From assembly GCA_934045905.1 (NCBI GenBank), contig OW203762.1, forward strand, positions 13,734,345-13,798,344: 64,000 nt of DNA, read 5' to 3'. Below are positions 49,401 through 61,864 of the stretch, piece by piece. Source of the DNA: Leuctra nigra (Eukaryota; Arthropoda; Insecta; Plecoptera; Leuctridae). The number at the start of each line of letters is the position of its first letter. The stretch's first letter is position 1. The notes beneath the pieces are model-generated. The model ran no database searches and had not been told where the DNA came from. It was given only the letters and a program-made list of their open reading frames with translations. A program made the translations under genes and the position numbers.

Positions 49401-51799
49401 TACATTTCACTGAGCATTAGGATAAAACATATACCTAACTAAGGCTGCGTTTCACCAAGATTCTAAACCCGGTTTAGAGGCGGTAAACCTGGTTTAGGGG
49501 CCTCTAAACCAGGTTTACCGCCTCTAACCCAGGTTTAGAATCTTGGTGAAACGCAGCCTAAGTGTAAGTGATATTTTAGAATGTGTTGTGACCACAAAGT
49601 ATTCACCGTACAAGTAAATCCATAAGTTGAATTTCACAACGTTCCCCCTATTGTATGCCCAAATTAGGTATGATTATGAACAATATTGATAGCTTTGAGT
49701 TGCAAAATTGGACAATTATTCATATTCAAAATACTGTTACGTAGGTACTATATAAATTGATAAATAATGCCTGTTTTTCTGTATTGAACAATAACAAATT
49801 TAATAATGACAGTTAAATGTTTTTTTCTACTAATTTGTGAAGAATTGTAAATTTCCAGGAAAAGCGAATCCGGGACATAAAGAAGAAGATCCATGAGCTT
49901 GAGAAATTCAAATTTGTTCTGAGCTACAAAATTACTGAGCTGCAGAACAAAATGCAGCCAAAAGACCAAGAAATTGACGAGAAGAAAAGCCAAATTAGAG
50001 GAGTAAGTCTTTGAGCTTAGAGTGCGTAACTTTGAAATAGAAGTACGGTACTAAATTAAATATCTCTTGACTGAAAAGCGTGATCACAGACTTATATTTT
50101 GTCATTTTCTGTTACAAGACAGTCGATTAATTTCGCCGAGAACTAATAGTTGACACTTGCACCTACAGATGGAGCTAGAGTTGGAGTCAACGCAGAAGAG
50201 CAATGCATCTCTGTCGCTGCAACTGCATCACTGTCGCGAGAAGTTGACGGTCACCGAGATCTCGCTGAGCAAGAAGTGTCAAGCGAGCAACGCATGGCAG
50301 CGCTCCGTGTTGGCAGACCTGGATCGTCTGACTGCACTTATTCAGGATCCTGCCAAGCTCAAAGATATACTCACTGTGAGTTTAATACAAATGTGATCAA
50401 CAAGTTGTACAACAAAATAATTTTGAATTCAAAGATCCAGTTATTTTACCAGTCTTTGCAGAAGTTTGCATGGTGTCATTGTTGACACCATCTTGATGGC
50501 ACCATTCAGAATAGCTGTGATCAGCGATTCCTTTTAGCAATATTAATAGTTTTAACTTTTAATGATTGCCTGGGCAACTGCAGGCTCCAGATAAATCTAT
50601 AATATGAAGAGGGATCACCGACTTTACAAAAATATATCGATTTGCCTCCATTTAGAAATTAAATCTGACCCATCAACAAACCAGTCTGCCCTCGGTGGAT
50701 ATTAATTTTTTTGCGTTGGTGATGTAAAAGAAAAGGAGTTTGTGCATGCTGTGAATATCCTATTCTCTTGCCACAGCATGTTATACCTGATTTGGTTTAT
50801 CAATGAAAAAATGCCCAGTTAAATATTTAAGAAATGCAAGTTAGATAGAAGATATTGATGCTCCACAGTACTACATCCGACCCATCTAACCGCATCTTCA
50901 TTTTAATTCTGTTGACACAGAGGTGCCAACAAAAGTACAGCAAAGACCAACCACCCGTCGTTGACATCGTTGCTGTGACGGACTTTGCCAAACAACGGGA
51001 ACACCTGGAGAAGACCATCGAGTCCCTGCGGAGACAAGTGGATAACCAGACGTCGGCGCACAATAAGGACAGAGAGAAACTTATACAAGAAAACATGGTA
51101 CTTCTGAAGGAGCTCAACGATATCCGAGTCAAGCTCAAGGAGGCAAACAAGAACATCAGCGAGTTCGAGTACTTTGTGGGCATGGCTCTGAAGGCGGAAG
51201 GTATTACAGTGATCGATATTTATATTTGTTGGCAATCTGCAGCTTAGTTTTTATGAAATTACATTCTAAATAAATTACAGCACCGCTGAAACGCTGATCA
51301 TCACTAATACTAAAATTATCAAACTTTTCAGGTAAAATTCAAGTGTTCACTATGTTTTCAGGAATGAATAATAATTATTAAGTAGTAATAATATATTTTT
51401 GAATATCTACTTTTTTGTATCTTGGTTTCAATGCACACAATATTTGGCAATCAAATACGGAGTTTTGAGCAGAGGCGATGTCGATAGATAACGATTTTCA
51501 ACTAAACAAAACAACCTCCTACAAACAAATACAACATATTTTCAATTTAAATCAGCTAAACCTACTCGACTATTGCAGGTAAGCCAAGATCCCGGAAAGA
51601 TATCAAGAAACACCTGTCGATGGCTTTTAAGAGCCGAGAAGAGGTCCACCAACAATACGCTCACCGCATCAGCGAAGCCGAGAGAAAGATAGAAGCGCTC
51701 AAAGACGAGACGCAGAGATTGGTGGAGAAGCTGATCCAGGAGGAGGCGCGGCATGCTGACAAGGGAGGAGTCGAGTTCACAACCCCACACAGTCCCTAG
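34420..51799 (+). CDS. CFAP57: CFAP57 (WDR65), axonemal WD40/coiled-coil protein, exon 2 split by a transposon
   Basis: Seventeen exons: 34420-34625, 34698-34887 continued at 40116-40196, 40543-40808, 41483-41822, 42456-42660, 43573-43790, 44520-44729, 46013-46186, 46624-46863, 47602-47864, 48159-48258, 48535-48716, 49227-49377, 49859-50002, 50169-50375, 50921-51200, 51579-51799. Phases close to 1225 residues (human about 1250). Residues 1-690 are WD40 repeats (FSTNGHLFAAVNKFNIEVY, LVSCSLEGAIYEWEVTTGER, LIVTTSVDGTVCMWRL); 700-1200 are coiled coil (AEYEKKLRSQRKHSVQLRGE, KKKIHELEKFKFVLSYKI, AKQREHLEKTIESLRRQV). CFAP57 helps place inner dynein arms on cilia and sperm flagella. A 5,226-bp element interrupts exon 2, so this allele should be null unless the element is spliced or excised. 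Intron 13 has a GC donor (AAG/GCAAGA at 49378). Confidence 0.93.
36777..36974 (+). other. possible exon within the 5.2-kb element
   Basis: An open segment bounded by TTTGTAG on the left and by a donor ATG/GTAAGC at 36975, reading for example FTSWQISENSEDAQDLGLHR. It could join in frame to a segment after TTTTTCAG at 37775 that stops after a few codons. No family match; a short element-borne transcript is possible. Confidence 0.15.
38936..39454. mobile_element. TTAA-flanked MITE nested in the 5.2-kb element
   Basis: Termini GGTGATACTAGCGCT and AGCGCTTGCAGCACC (11 of 15 pair) with TTAA on both sides (38932-38935 and 39455-39458). Inside, GCGATACGATTGGAGAC pairs exactly with GTCTCCAATCGTATCGC, and further blocks pair around TAGGGTTATC. 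TTAA targets are typical of piggyBac and Kolobok families. Confidence 0.75.
45368..45920. mobile_element. hAT-like MITE in CFAP57 intron 7, 553 bp
   Basis: Termini CAGGGCCGGTTTTAGG and CTAAATCCGGCCCTG with flanking 8-mers tcctaatg and tcccaatg (7 of 8 identical). Contains a C-run at 45420-45433 and a CCCCAG-rich patch. No transposase frame. Confidence 0.85.
49440..49560. mobile_element. 121-bp hairpin MITE in CFAP57 intron 13
   Basis: TAAGGCTGCGTTTCACCAAG pairs with its complement at the right end, and the pairing continues to the centre through GATTCTAAACC and GCGGTAAACCTGGTTTAG blocks, giving arms of about 57 bp with very few mismatches. It begins 62 bp after the GC splice donor. Confidence 0.85.
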
Positions 51800-54580
51800 G
51801 GTTACGTTGTATTCACGACGAGATGCCTTTACCCACAGCTGCGTGCAGTAACATCAGACCAAGAGAGTCGGAGAGTAACATACAGGTTTCTAAATCTTGG
51901 CCTGGACTCGATTCCCATACATGATTATCTTAATTAAGATTTTATGTAAAATTTCCGTGTTTTGAAGAGAGGCAAATGCTAGGAAAGTTCCTTACATTAT
52001 TTCTAGACCGCATCTTTGCCAAAATCATTTCTGACATTTCATCATATCATTTACAGGCTATTAACCCAGAAACCAGAATCACAAAAGGTTTTTTTTTCCC
52101 TATACCGGCATACCTGAAATTACCAATATGCACCATGCTATTACCGTGATAAAACTTACCCAAATTTCTTTATATAAATTGTTAGTTTCAGAAATTATAA
52201 TCCTAAAGTTTTACCACAGTATAACATTGCAATTACTAGGTAATTAATATTTTCGAACAAAGCGAGGTAATAGCGATGCAGATACTTCTTTGGGAATCTA
52301 GTCCCAGCACATGACCCAGCTGTTTGAAACCATAAAAAAATTCATAAAATGAATAGGTATCATTATTACTCAGTTAATGATATTACAGGAAAAATAAGTA
52401 ATGTACGTACTACGAATATCTCATCCAATAATAGATGAGTAGATAATAGATGAAATGTAGCCCTGCAGAAATGCCAGTCTGTATTGTAGTAATCATCCTT
52501 GTGTAAATTGAACGAATACCATATAATGATTATAGCAGGAATGCATGTCAGTACTATTCATAACTCTTTGTTGACTAACATAAACAAACAATGATTTGCA
52601 ACCAGTCGTAATGAAATGTGATAATTATTTATCACTTATCATCAGTGTGTATGTAGGTCTTTAAACATCTTTGCAAAACTATGTGTGGTAAGTGTAGATT
52701 GATGTCGATATGAACTATTGCATATCCAGCCAATTACTTTTGCCACACACTACATAATATGTAGTATCTCGAGTTAAGTATGGAATGATGCATATTAATG
52801 AGTCGTTCATCAGTTAAACAAAATGTTTTATTTAAAAACAAACATATGATTCATATCACCAGAAAAACATTTAATACGCAAAATTATCTTAAGTAAACCA
52901 AAAAAAACATACATATTCCATAAAAACATGAGACAACCATCCTCTGCGAGGTCAGTATAATAATAGACAATCACAAAGGAATGTATCGTAGAGGGAAAAG
53001 CTGCAAGGTTGCACATCAATTTGGCACTGATGAAATAATTTGCATCATTTACAAAAGTGTTACATAACTATAATTTTCTTAATTTGTTCTCCAAAGATAC
53101 CAATTCCAACCAGATACTTCTAGTTAGGTAATAGTTAAAACATTTTGTACTTCCACCAGTGCTACTCTAACTTTAGATAAAAATAATAATGATGGCGGAT
53201 AATGAATAATGGTGAAATTGTGTTCCAAATGATGGCTCGACAAAAATTACGGACACAGCTACAAAATAAAATATCATAATGAAAGTATATTTGGCATGTC
53301 TAATCCAATAACTTGAGCTTTCCGACTCAGCTCTTGGCATCTTTGACTCGAGATATTCATCGTAATCTCAAAGCCGTTTGAAATCACACGCCTTATGCGA
53401 TGGCATGGAATATGCTCTATCTCTCTCTCCCTCCCTCTCTACCACTACTGCCAATTTGCAGATTAAGTTAATTTGAGTACCTACTTCATCATTCAAATCT
53501 AGAAAGAAGAAACAAAAAAGGCAACATTTATTGGGTTAATAATGCATTTTTACAGCTTTTAAATTATCAGTGTCACCAAAATACCTCAGCCAATGGGGGT
53601 TTACAGTGGACATTTGACAACCTTACAAGTTGTAATACTCATACTTTTCCCAAGAAATGAAGCATTTTTGTGTATTCTTCTACCTTCTCTTGTTGAACTC
53701 GTCGTATGTATGGTGAATGTAATAGATTTTGGAGCAAAGTCAATTGTCAATGAATGCATGTAATACTATTAATTATGTTGTGATTATGAATTATGATTGA
53801 TCCGTGCATTTTACAAAAATTTTGTGTGTACCCAAAACACACTTTTACAGCAAGCATAGTAACTAAAACAACTGCTTCTTCTCACGTTTGGTCACAGTTT
53901 ATGGCAATCATAGACATACTGGTAGATCACCCCAATGTGAAAATTCAAATGCCAAGTTACTACTGGCTAGATTTTCTGTTTCATCAGGTTTAAGCTGACA
54001 AAAATCTTTGTGAAGAATGACAGTCAAACAACGGATGTACAAGGGTCATGTTGGCAAATGTAATAATGACGACACAGTAGTACAACAACAGGACCCCAAA
54101 AACACGGAAATACCTTGCAGGTGAACGACAAAAAGACAATGCCCCTACACCTAGATACACCTAGACAGACATAAAGGACTTATATTTTAAAACCTTGGTG
54201 ACCCAGAAAAGTTGTACCACCATCTTCTTCAAGCACTCACTGTATCACTTGTACCCTTTGATGGCAGAAATGTAGTTCCAATTAATGCCCACAAAAGCGC
54301 TACACAACCTGGCATCCTCCAAAGAATTTCAACAATTATGACTACTTCAAAACTGCTCTACCAACCATTTCAAGTCACTGCTTCATTTGTTTAAGAAGCA
54401 GTAGGTTCCTACATTATTTCCGAGCCTGCAGTAGTAAATAACCATTCAAAGAACATCTGCTATTTGTTGACGGAAAACGACGACCCATTCCAACATAAAT
54501 GCATCCGCCATAGGCACTGAGAAGTAAAAATGTAAAAAGTGCTTGAAGGATGTGGTGGTTTGTACAAAAAAAAACTTAAG
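51800..54580. other. intergenic between convergent CFAP57 and TECR
   Basis: Holds the CFAP57 3'UTR and AT-rich DNA with a CT-rich run at about 53418-53450. Open frames such as 53793-53993 lack recognisable homology. No further gene is supported. Confidence 0.5.
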
Positions 54581-54890
54581 ACGGCTGGGTAGTGAGTTTG
54601 ACCTTGAAGAGTTTTTTAATCGATTTTTATCAATATCTTTTACCAATGTAATTGTTAACAAAATAAGGCTTTGTACGAGTATTCAGAACAGTTCAATGAA
54701 AATAATTCCATAACTTAATGGTTTATTAGATTTACTTTTAGTGCCCGAAAATTAGTAAAATTATGGCACTAAACATCTGTTGGATAAAATAAAACTACTA
54801 ATAACTTATTCCAAACTATGAAATTGTTTTCATTCTGTTCTGAATACTCATACAAAGCCCTATTTTGTTAACAATTACATTGGTAAAAGA
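54581..54890. mobile_element. palindromic MITE, copy 2, right end truncated
   Basis: Same family as 6691-7080, starting ACGGCTGGGTAGTGAGTTTG, with the same central GTTAACAAAATA / TATTTTGTTAAC arms. It stops at TTGGTAAAAGA and lacks the last 60 or so bases of the right arm. Confidence 0.8.
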
Positions 54891-54962
54891 TTCACATTAC
54901 TTGCGAAGGTCCTAAACTGACAGTCCATCTGAACCAAACTATTCTACATACAAGTTAATTTT

Positions 54963-54968
54963 TATTTC
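54963..54968 (-). terminator. candidate TECR polyadenylation signal
   Basis: AATAAA on the minus strand about 275 bp past the TECR stop codon. Confidence 0.4.
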
Positions 54969-55240
54969 TAGTACATAATTTCATACAAAAATCTTATTTC
55001 TCGAATCAACTATCATCAGTCCATGTTCCACTCCATTCTTAAATGTAAATGTAGACATTGTGATTCCGTCAACTAGAAAGAGAGACCTAGGTACGTGATC
55101 TAGAAGGCCGAGGATTTGTCGAGTGTGTGAGGGATGAACTGCGCGAGTCCGTGATATTATAAAATAAGATACCTTGTTAAAAGGCGAACACACTTCTTCC
55201 GATGGTAGTTCTCAGTAAGTACGACGCTGACGGATGAACT

Positions 55241-57621
55241 CTAGAGGACAAACGGCAGGATGGCTTTGCGGCCGCGAGGGTAGTCCGAGAACTCCTTCTT
55301 GTACGCCTTGTGCTTGCCAAGAGCCCACATGGTCATCTGGTAGAGACCGGCGAATGCAAAGAGTCCGGCTGCGAAACAACAAGCGTGTCATGAGAAGTGA
55401 AAAACGCTTAAGAACCAAATGTCGAAGAGAGAGCAAAAACTGAGATCATGGAGGTCTCTCATAAGTCATACGGATCAAAGAGTTATGAGATGAACCAATG
55501 AAAAAGTAACTTTAAAAAGTCATCAGCAGCAGGGGTTTACGTTTTGATACAGATTTTGAAATGTTTGCAACTATTGAAGAAATAAAATAAGTACCTACCT
55601 ACTACTTAATTTCTCATTTCATTCAATTATGCCATGTCTACCTTCATTTTGTCTTCCCATTTCCTCTGTAAATTGACTTTGAATGCCAAGAGATCCTACA
55701 TTCCAAAATTCACATGGGCATTTCAATAATAGATAGACCAATTTAACAATTATCTTGGTGGCTCTGCTTTCTAACACAAATAGGGGTGTGCGAATATTCG
55801 AAAATTTCGAATACTTCGAAAATATTTGGTTTGAATATTCAATTTGGTATTCGAAAAAAAAGTATTCGAAATTTCGAATACTTCGAAAATTTTCGAATAG
55901 TTCATGTCTTTTAATTCAAAATAATCCCGCCATTTCTCATATGGGAGTGTTTTTCAATGCTGCCAACTGCTGCAAAGTCTAAAACTTCAACCGAAAATTG
56001 TCATGGCCGCCATTTTGATTTCGAGGGATATTATTTGTAGGTTATTGTTCCTCCAGGAAGACCTTCCTCATACTCCATTTGTTCCTGTTAATTTCATTTT
56101 TTGTGACGATTAATGACAACAATATAATCCTGGCATATTACATCATAATCAGTACATTCATTTATATGGCCTTCTTTCATTCTGGTCATATGAAAAAAGT
56201 TTGGTGTCCATTTATTTTTATTTTTTAATGATATTATGTATTTTAATGTAGGTTCCAACTATTCGATATTCGAAATATTTTTGTCAATTATTCGATATTC
56301 GTATTCGAAGTCAAAAATCACTATTCGCACACCCCTAAACACAAATAATATGCAGTTTGTTTTGATTTCCAGGTACCTACCCAAGTGACGTCCCTGTCCT
56401 ATTTATTGTTGAAACAGGGACTTGGGTACCTAGATATCAAACTGCATATGATAATATATTAGAAAACAGAGCCACCAAGATAGTTTTTAAATGTGTCTAT
56501 TCATAGTTTGCACGAGCTTCTTTTGTTTTACATCAACAATGTAAAAACTTAAACACCAAGCCTTAACTTAAACAGAGCCACCAAGGTAGTTTTTAAATGT
56601 GTCTATTCATAGTTTGCACGAGCTTCTTTTGTTTTACATCAACAATGTAAAAACTTACACCCCTAAACACAAATAATATGCAGTTTGTTTTGATTTCCAG
56701 GTACCTACCCAAGTGACGTCCCTGTCCTATTTATTGTTGAAACAGGGACTTGGGTACCTAGATATCAAACTGCATATGATAATATATTAGAAAACAGAGC
56801 CACCAAGATAGTTTTTAAATGTGTCTATTCATAGTTTGCACGAGCTTCTTTTGTTTTACATCAACAATGTAAAAACTTATATTTTCGGCCATTTTGGTGT
56901 ACAGTTGTCAAGTCAATTTAAACTAATTATTATCGGTTCTGTCGAAGATAGTTTGTAAATGAGTTGTTTTTATACCTAGATAAGAACGTAAAGTATAAAG
57001 TTGTTTTTATACCCACATTGCTGAATGTCGCCTTTTTGTACTTAAAGATGCAAATAAAGATAATTGAAATTGAAAAAAATTGAAACTTCTTTTACAGCCT
57101 ACAATTGCTCAGGTAACCATAAATACTATCAAAAAAATACTGAAAACAGATTGACAGCTGTTCTGACATGTTACACCAGATGGCCGCGCAACAATGAGAT
57201 GAAGTCACGTGCCAACTATGAATTTAGTGAATCACCTTATGAGTAAGAGTCGGTCATATTACAGCTATGATATTGAATTCTGTCAGATTTCTTAACTTTC
57301 TTTCATGGAAATGATTAGATTCATATTATAAAACTTGGACAGTAGTACGAGTCTAAAACAATGATGGCCTAAAAAAACAAAAAAAACGTAGACACATGTG
57401 GTCTAGGTCTAATTAGTGAACTTATTACCTGGTAAGCACTGCGTCATGAATGTGAAGGCGAACCAGCTTCCCGCCTCGTAGGTGTAGTTGGGACAGGAGA
57501 CGAGGTTGAAAAGGGCGGTGAAGGGGTTGGCGGTGGCGCGAGGGATACGTCGCACATGGGTGCCAGGCGGGCGCAAGTTGCGCAGAGCCACGTGGATGCT
57601 CAAGTTGCCGGTCTCACACAG
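55241..57621 (-). CDS. TECR: TECR, trans-2-enoyl-CoA reductase, last two exons (partial)
   Basis: Two minus-strand exons, 57621-57429 and 55368-55241, join in phase (P-A at the junction) to give the C-terminal 106 residues ending at a stop. They read SIHVALRNLRPPGTHVRRIP, LVSCPNYTYEAGSWFAFTFM, TQCLPAGLFAFAGLYQMTMW and KKEFSDYPRGRKAILPFVL, the typical C-terminal steroid 5-alpha-reductase-type domain of TECR. The enzyme reduces trans-2-enoyl-CoA with NADPH, the last step of very-long-chain fatty acid elongation, in the ER membrane. The acceptor of the first visible exon (GCGCAG/CTGTGTGAG) shows that upstream exons exist; none is seen up to 64,000, so the rest lies past the right edge with a LINE and hAT-like element in the intervening intron. 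Convergent with CFAP57. Confidence 0.93.
55726..56505. repeat. inverted repeat split by a hAT-like element (TECR last intron)
   Basis: AATTATCTTGGTGGCTCTGC (left, about 55726-55772) pairs with the complement AGAGCCACCAAGATAG (right, about 56459-56505). The hAT-like element 55781-56337 lies between. Adjacent inner arms ATGCAGTTTG and CAAACTGCAT also pair. An older palindromic element appears to have been split by the hAT insertion. Confidence 0.6.
55781..56337. mobile_element. hAT-like MITE, 557 bp, perfect 8-bp TSD, TTCGAA array
   Basis: Termini TAGGGGTGTGCGAATA and TATTCGCACACCCCTA are perfect 16-bp inverted repeats flanked by identical aacacaaa (55773-55780 and 56338-56345). Both ends carry dense TTCGAA/ATTCGAAT arrays. 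No transposase. Confidence 0.92.
56329..56880. repeat. tandem segmental duplication
   Basis: A segment running from the hAT 3' tip (ACACCCCTAAACACAAATAA) through CAATGTAAAAACTTA occurs at about 56330-56553 and again at 56656-56879, with a partial third copy (about 56572-56656, from ACAGAGCCACCAAGGTAG). Because the copies include the end of the hAT element, the duplication is later than that insertion. An assembly artefact is possible. Confidence 0.8.
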
Positions 57622-57886
57622 CTGCGCAACAAGGGAAGAGTCATTTGGTGCAATACAACGTACTGTCTAGAGATTATTTATTCTGCATGAAGATTCTACA
57701 AAATATCTATGCAAATACCAACTAGAACCAGGAGTGTGGGGTGACTTTCAAGATTACATTCACTAGTTTAACAAAGCACCTACCTATGTGATGCTTACTA
57801 AGATATTCCATATAGGTCTACAATACCACCTCTGCCAACAAATGCAGCACATTTTATTATTATGCCCAGCATTGAGCATGTATCAC

Positions 57887-60800
57887 ATTAAAGAACGGTC
57901 TGGCTTAAATTCTAAGTGTAGCAAATGAGGTGAGCCCTTTAAAACCGTGCGTGAGTGGGCTTTCAGTCCATCCGTGTTTTTTGACTTGCTCATCAGTCAT
58001 CATGCTTGATGCGGGGCCTTAATACAATGTGCAGCAGTTGTTGACCAGTGGTATTCACTAGACATGGCAAAATAATATCAGAGAAGCAACTATTACACAA
58101 GATGGCCGATGGCCATCTAGACTAGACTAGACACGCTAGACAGTGTGTCTAGACACACTAGACTCTACACTAGACACGCAAGATGGCCGCCCATGGTAGT
58201 TCGGTGGTAGTTGTTCTACGTATATTACTGTTTTTCTTAGTGATGAGAGTGTCGGTAATTGCTGCAAAGGTGCCAAATCGTGAGTTAAGTGTGACAACAT
58301 ATGCTGCTAAGTTACAATTGTCTTTTGACGTTGGATATTTATGCATTACGCGAACGAGTTGTTCTCTGTCGGCGATGCAGGTATGTGTTTACAACCGCTA
58401 CCCAACATCCCTGGGCTTGGGCGAGTCCAAGAAGCTGCGACGAGTGCGCGGGATGCCAGGCGCGCGAAATTCAACCTCGAAGCAGAATATTTGTGTTTCG
58501 GGACTTTTGCTGTTAGCTTTGAGTGGAGACATTGAGCTGAATCCGGGGCCTTTCTGTGCTATATGTGAGGCGCCGGGGAGAAAGAATCAGGTGATACTGA
58601 ATTGTTCGAATTGTGACGTCACAGTGCATAGAACGTGCGCAAAGCTCAAGAAAATATCCAAGTGGCTTTGCTGGGGATGTACCCTTCCGCAGTTTTCGGG
58701 ATCCTTCTTCGATACCAGCACCAGTTCACTTGATTCCTCTACCGAGCCGCGGACAAATAGGCTAGGTTCCCGGGGAAAGTTAACCTGCCTGTCTTTTAAT
58801 GCCAGGAGTCTTAAGGATAAGAAGAAACATGCTCTTATTCAATCCTGGATAGAAGCGTTGGATCCCTCAATCATATGTGTGTGCGAGACGTGGCTGACTT
58901 CCGCTATTTGTGATGTGGAAATCCTATCTGACTGCTACACTGTGTTTCGCCAGGACAGAACGCAAGGTGAATTAAAGGAGCCAAAACGTGGAGGTGGCGT
59001 CCTATTGGCTGTGAAGCCCGTTTTGCAACCAACACGTATGACCGACCTTGAGAACGCGTCTGAAATTGTGTGGGTTTCGATTACGTGTGGATCTGAGAAG
59101 ATCCTGATAGGGTCGGCGTACCGAGCGCCCGGATCTGACGAGGTGATGAATAAGGATTTACTTGACTCAATAGAGAGAGTGGAAGCTGTGCAGCATGAAT
59201 ATGCTGGCATCTATCTTTGTGGAGATTTTAATCTGGACATTGATTGGTCAACTTCGGATGGTTGTATGAGGGCGGCGAATAGGATAGCGGATACATTTTT
59301 ATCGGCATTCCTTAATCTGGTTCCACATCAAATGGTTCGTGAGGCAACTCGTATCTCTGCAACGTCACGGGCAGTACTGGATCTTGTGCTGACAAATAAT
59401 CCGTCAAAACTAATAAATCTCGAGGTCATCCCGGGCGTTAGTGACCATATGGCGATTTCTTTCCAACTTCAATGGCATCCACCCAGGCAAAAGCTAGTCC
59501 GGCGAGTTACAAGAAACTTTCGCAAAGCTGATTGGCAATTAATAAAGACTTTGTTTAATAGGAAGATGCCACAGACATGCGTGGACTCCCAGGACTTGGA
59601 GGCTAAGTGGTCATACTGGAAGAAGGTCTTCTGGGAGTGCGTAGATGAAGCTGTTCCGTGTGGAGTTGTGAGTGCAAGGAGGAGGGCACCTTGGATCAGT
59701 GGAGAAATCATTAGGGGCATACATAAAAGGGACTATCTCTACAGGAAATGGAGAAAGTCAACGCCTAATTGGGAACGTTATAGAACTGCACGAAATAAAG
59801 TGAAGAATGAAGCAAGAGCTGCTCATGAGGAATTCATTTGGAAGCTTGGTGTTGATGATGGGAAGAAGCTGTGGAGATATATCCATGGCAAGACTGGAAG
59901 CTCTGCGCCTCAACATTTCAATATAAATAGTGTTCTGGAAAATGATTCACAAAAAATTGCTGATAATTTTGCCCTTCATTTTCATGCAAATTATACCAAA
60001 GACGGGGGTGACTTTATCAATCAATCTTCACGGCATTCAGCGGGAGACATGACGGGGATATCGCTTGAGACGATTGACTTTAATTCCAGTGAGGTGGTGA
60101 GGCAGCTTAAGAGGATAAAACCGAATAGTGCTACTGGACCGGATCAGATACCGGCAAAAATTCTTCATGAGTGTGCAACTGAGCTGGCTCCATCGTTAAG
60201 TTCCTTGTTTCAAACGTCCCTAATGGTTGGGGCGATTCCAGAACAATGGAAACAGGCAAATGTTGTTCCCATATATAAAGCAGGAAATAAAAATAAAATA
60301 TCTAATTACCGTCCCATTTCGCTAACCTCCATTGTGTGCAAAGTAATGGAAAAGGTTGTGTCTACACAACTACTAGACCACTTGAAAGAATTGAAGGTTA
60401 TTAATAGCCAACAACATGGCTTTCTTCCGGGAAGGTCGTGTGTCACGATGCTTGCTGGGGCGGTCGATGAATGGCAACACATCCTGGATAAGGTGCCGGG
60501 CGCCCGGATTGATGTATTATCCTTAGACTGGGCGAAAGCCTTCGATCGCGTTCATCACGGCCGACTACTAGACAAACTGATGATGTACAACGTGTCGGGT
60601 AATTTGCTGCAATGGATGGCGAGTTTTCTTGTTGGTCGCAAGATGAGGGTACTATTCAGTGGTAGTTGTTCTGCTGAGCAGGATGTCATGTCAGGGGTAC
60701 CTCAGGGCTCGGTCCTCGGCCCCCTGCTGTTTACGACTTTTATGCTGGATTTGCCCCAATGCGTGGAATCGACTATGTGTCAGTACGCGGACGACTGCAC

Positions 60801-61864
60801 AATTTACAGACACATCAAATCTCCGGCAGATGAGCAAATCCTAAGATCGGATTTGAAGAAGATTGAACAGTGGTGTAACGTCAATGTTTTAGCACTAAAC
60901 CAACACAAGTGTCAATACATGCAGATATCCCGTGCCAAAACAACGGTTGAGTCGGCTTACCACATAAATGGCAATCGTATAGTTGGTGGTCAAACTATGT
61001 GCATCTTGGGGGTAACGGTCACTTGTCAAATGAAGTGGAATATTCATACTGAGAGGGTTAGGGTGAAAGCAGCGAAGGCTCTTGGGTTCATTTCTAGAGT
61101 TCTAAAGAGCGCAAGACCTAATGTTAAGAGGACTGTGTACTTGGGTTTGGTTAGACCTATCTTAACATACGGTTGCCCTGCGTGGCACCCTTCCAGCTTG
61201 AATAATATAAAAAAACTTGAAGCTATACAAGATAGGGCAAGTAAGTTTATTACTGGAAGGCCAGACTTATCAAAGAAGGATAGGCGCATTATGTGTTGCA
61301 TGTTATCAATTGACGACCTATTGAGGGAAATTGATGTTTTATTTTTTAAGAAAATGTTATTAAATATTATTGAAATTGATCCCTTTGTTCGTGTGACCAT
61401 AAATGCCTTATCCAGGTCGCGGCATAGTGTGAATGGGGGGTTCATTCCACCATTTGCCAGGACAACTGATTACCAGCAGGGGTTTTATTTTAGAACTGTG
61501 CAATACTTTAATTCTCTTCCTGCACATATTAGGCAGGAAGAGAGTTTTAAATCTTTTAAAACTAAAATTCGCAGTTACTTAGTTGATAGATATGTTAATG
61601 GTTAGCTATACAGTGCAATAATATGTTACTTTTATCTGATGGTTTTATTTACTGTGTATAGTTTTATTTTTAATTGACTAATTTATTGACTTTCACGTTT
61701 ATAATACGTGGTATTTATTGTGTCTATTGTGTTGTATATTGACTGTGCAAGTACATCATGACTTGTTTTGACTATAAGCCGGTAGCGAGGCACATGTGTT
61801 ACGGGGCTTGCCCTATACTCGCTACCGGTAAGTGTACCTCTGTATGTATGTACATTTTAAAATA

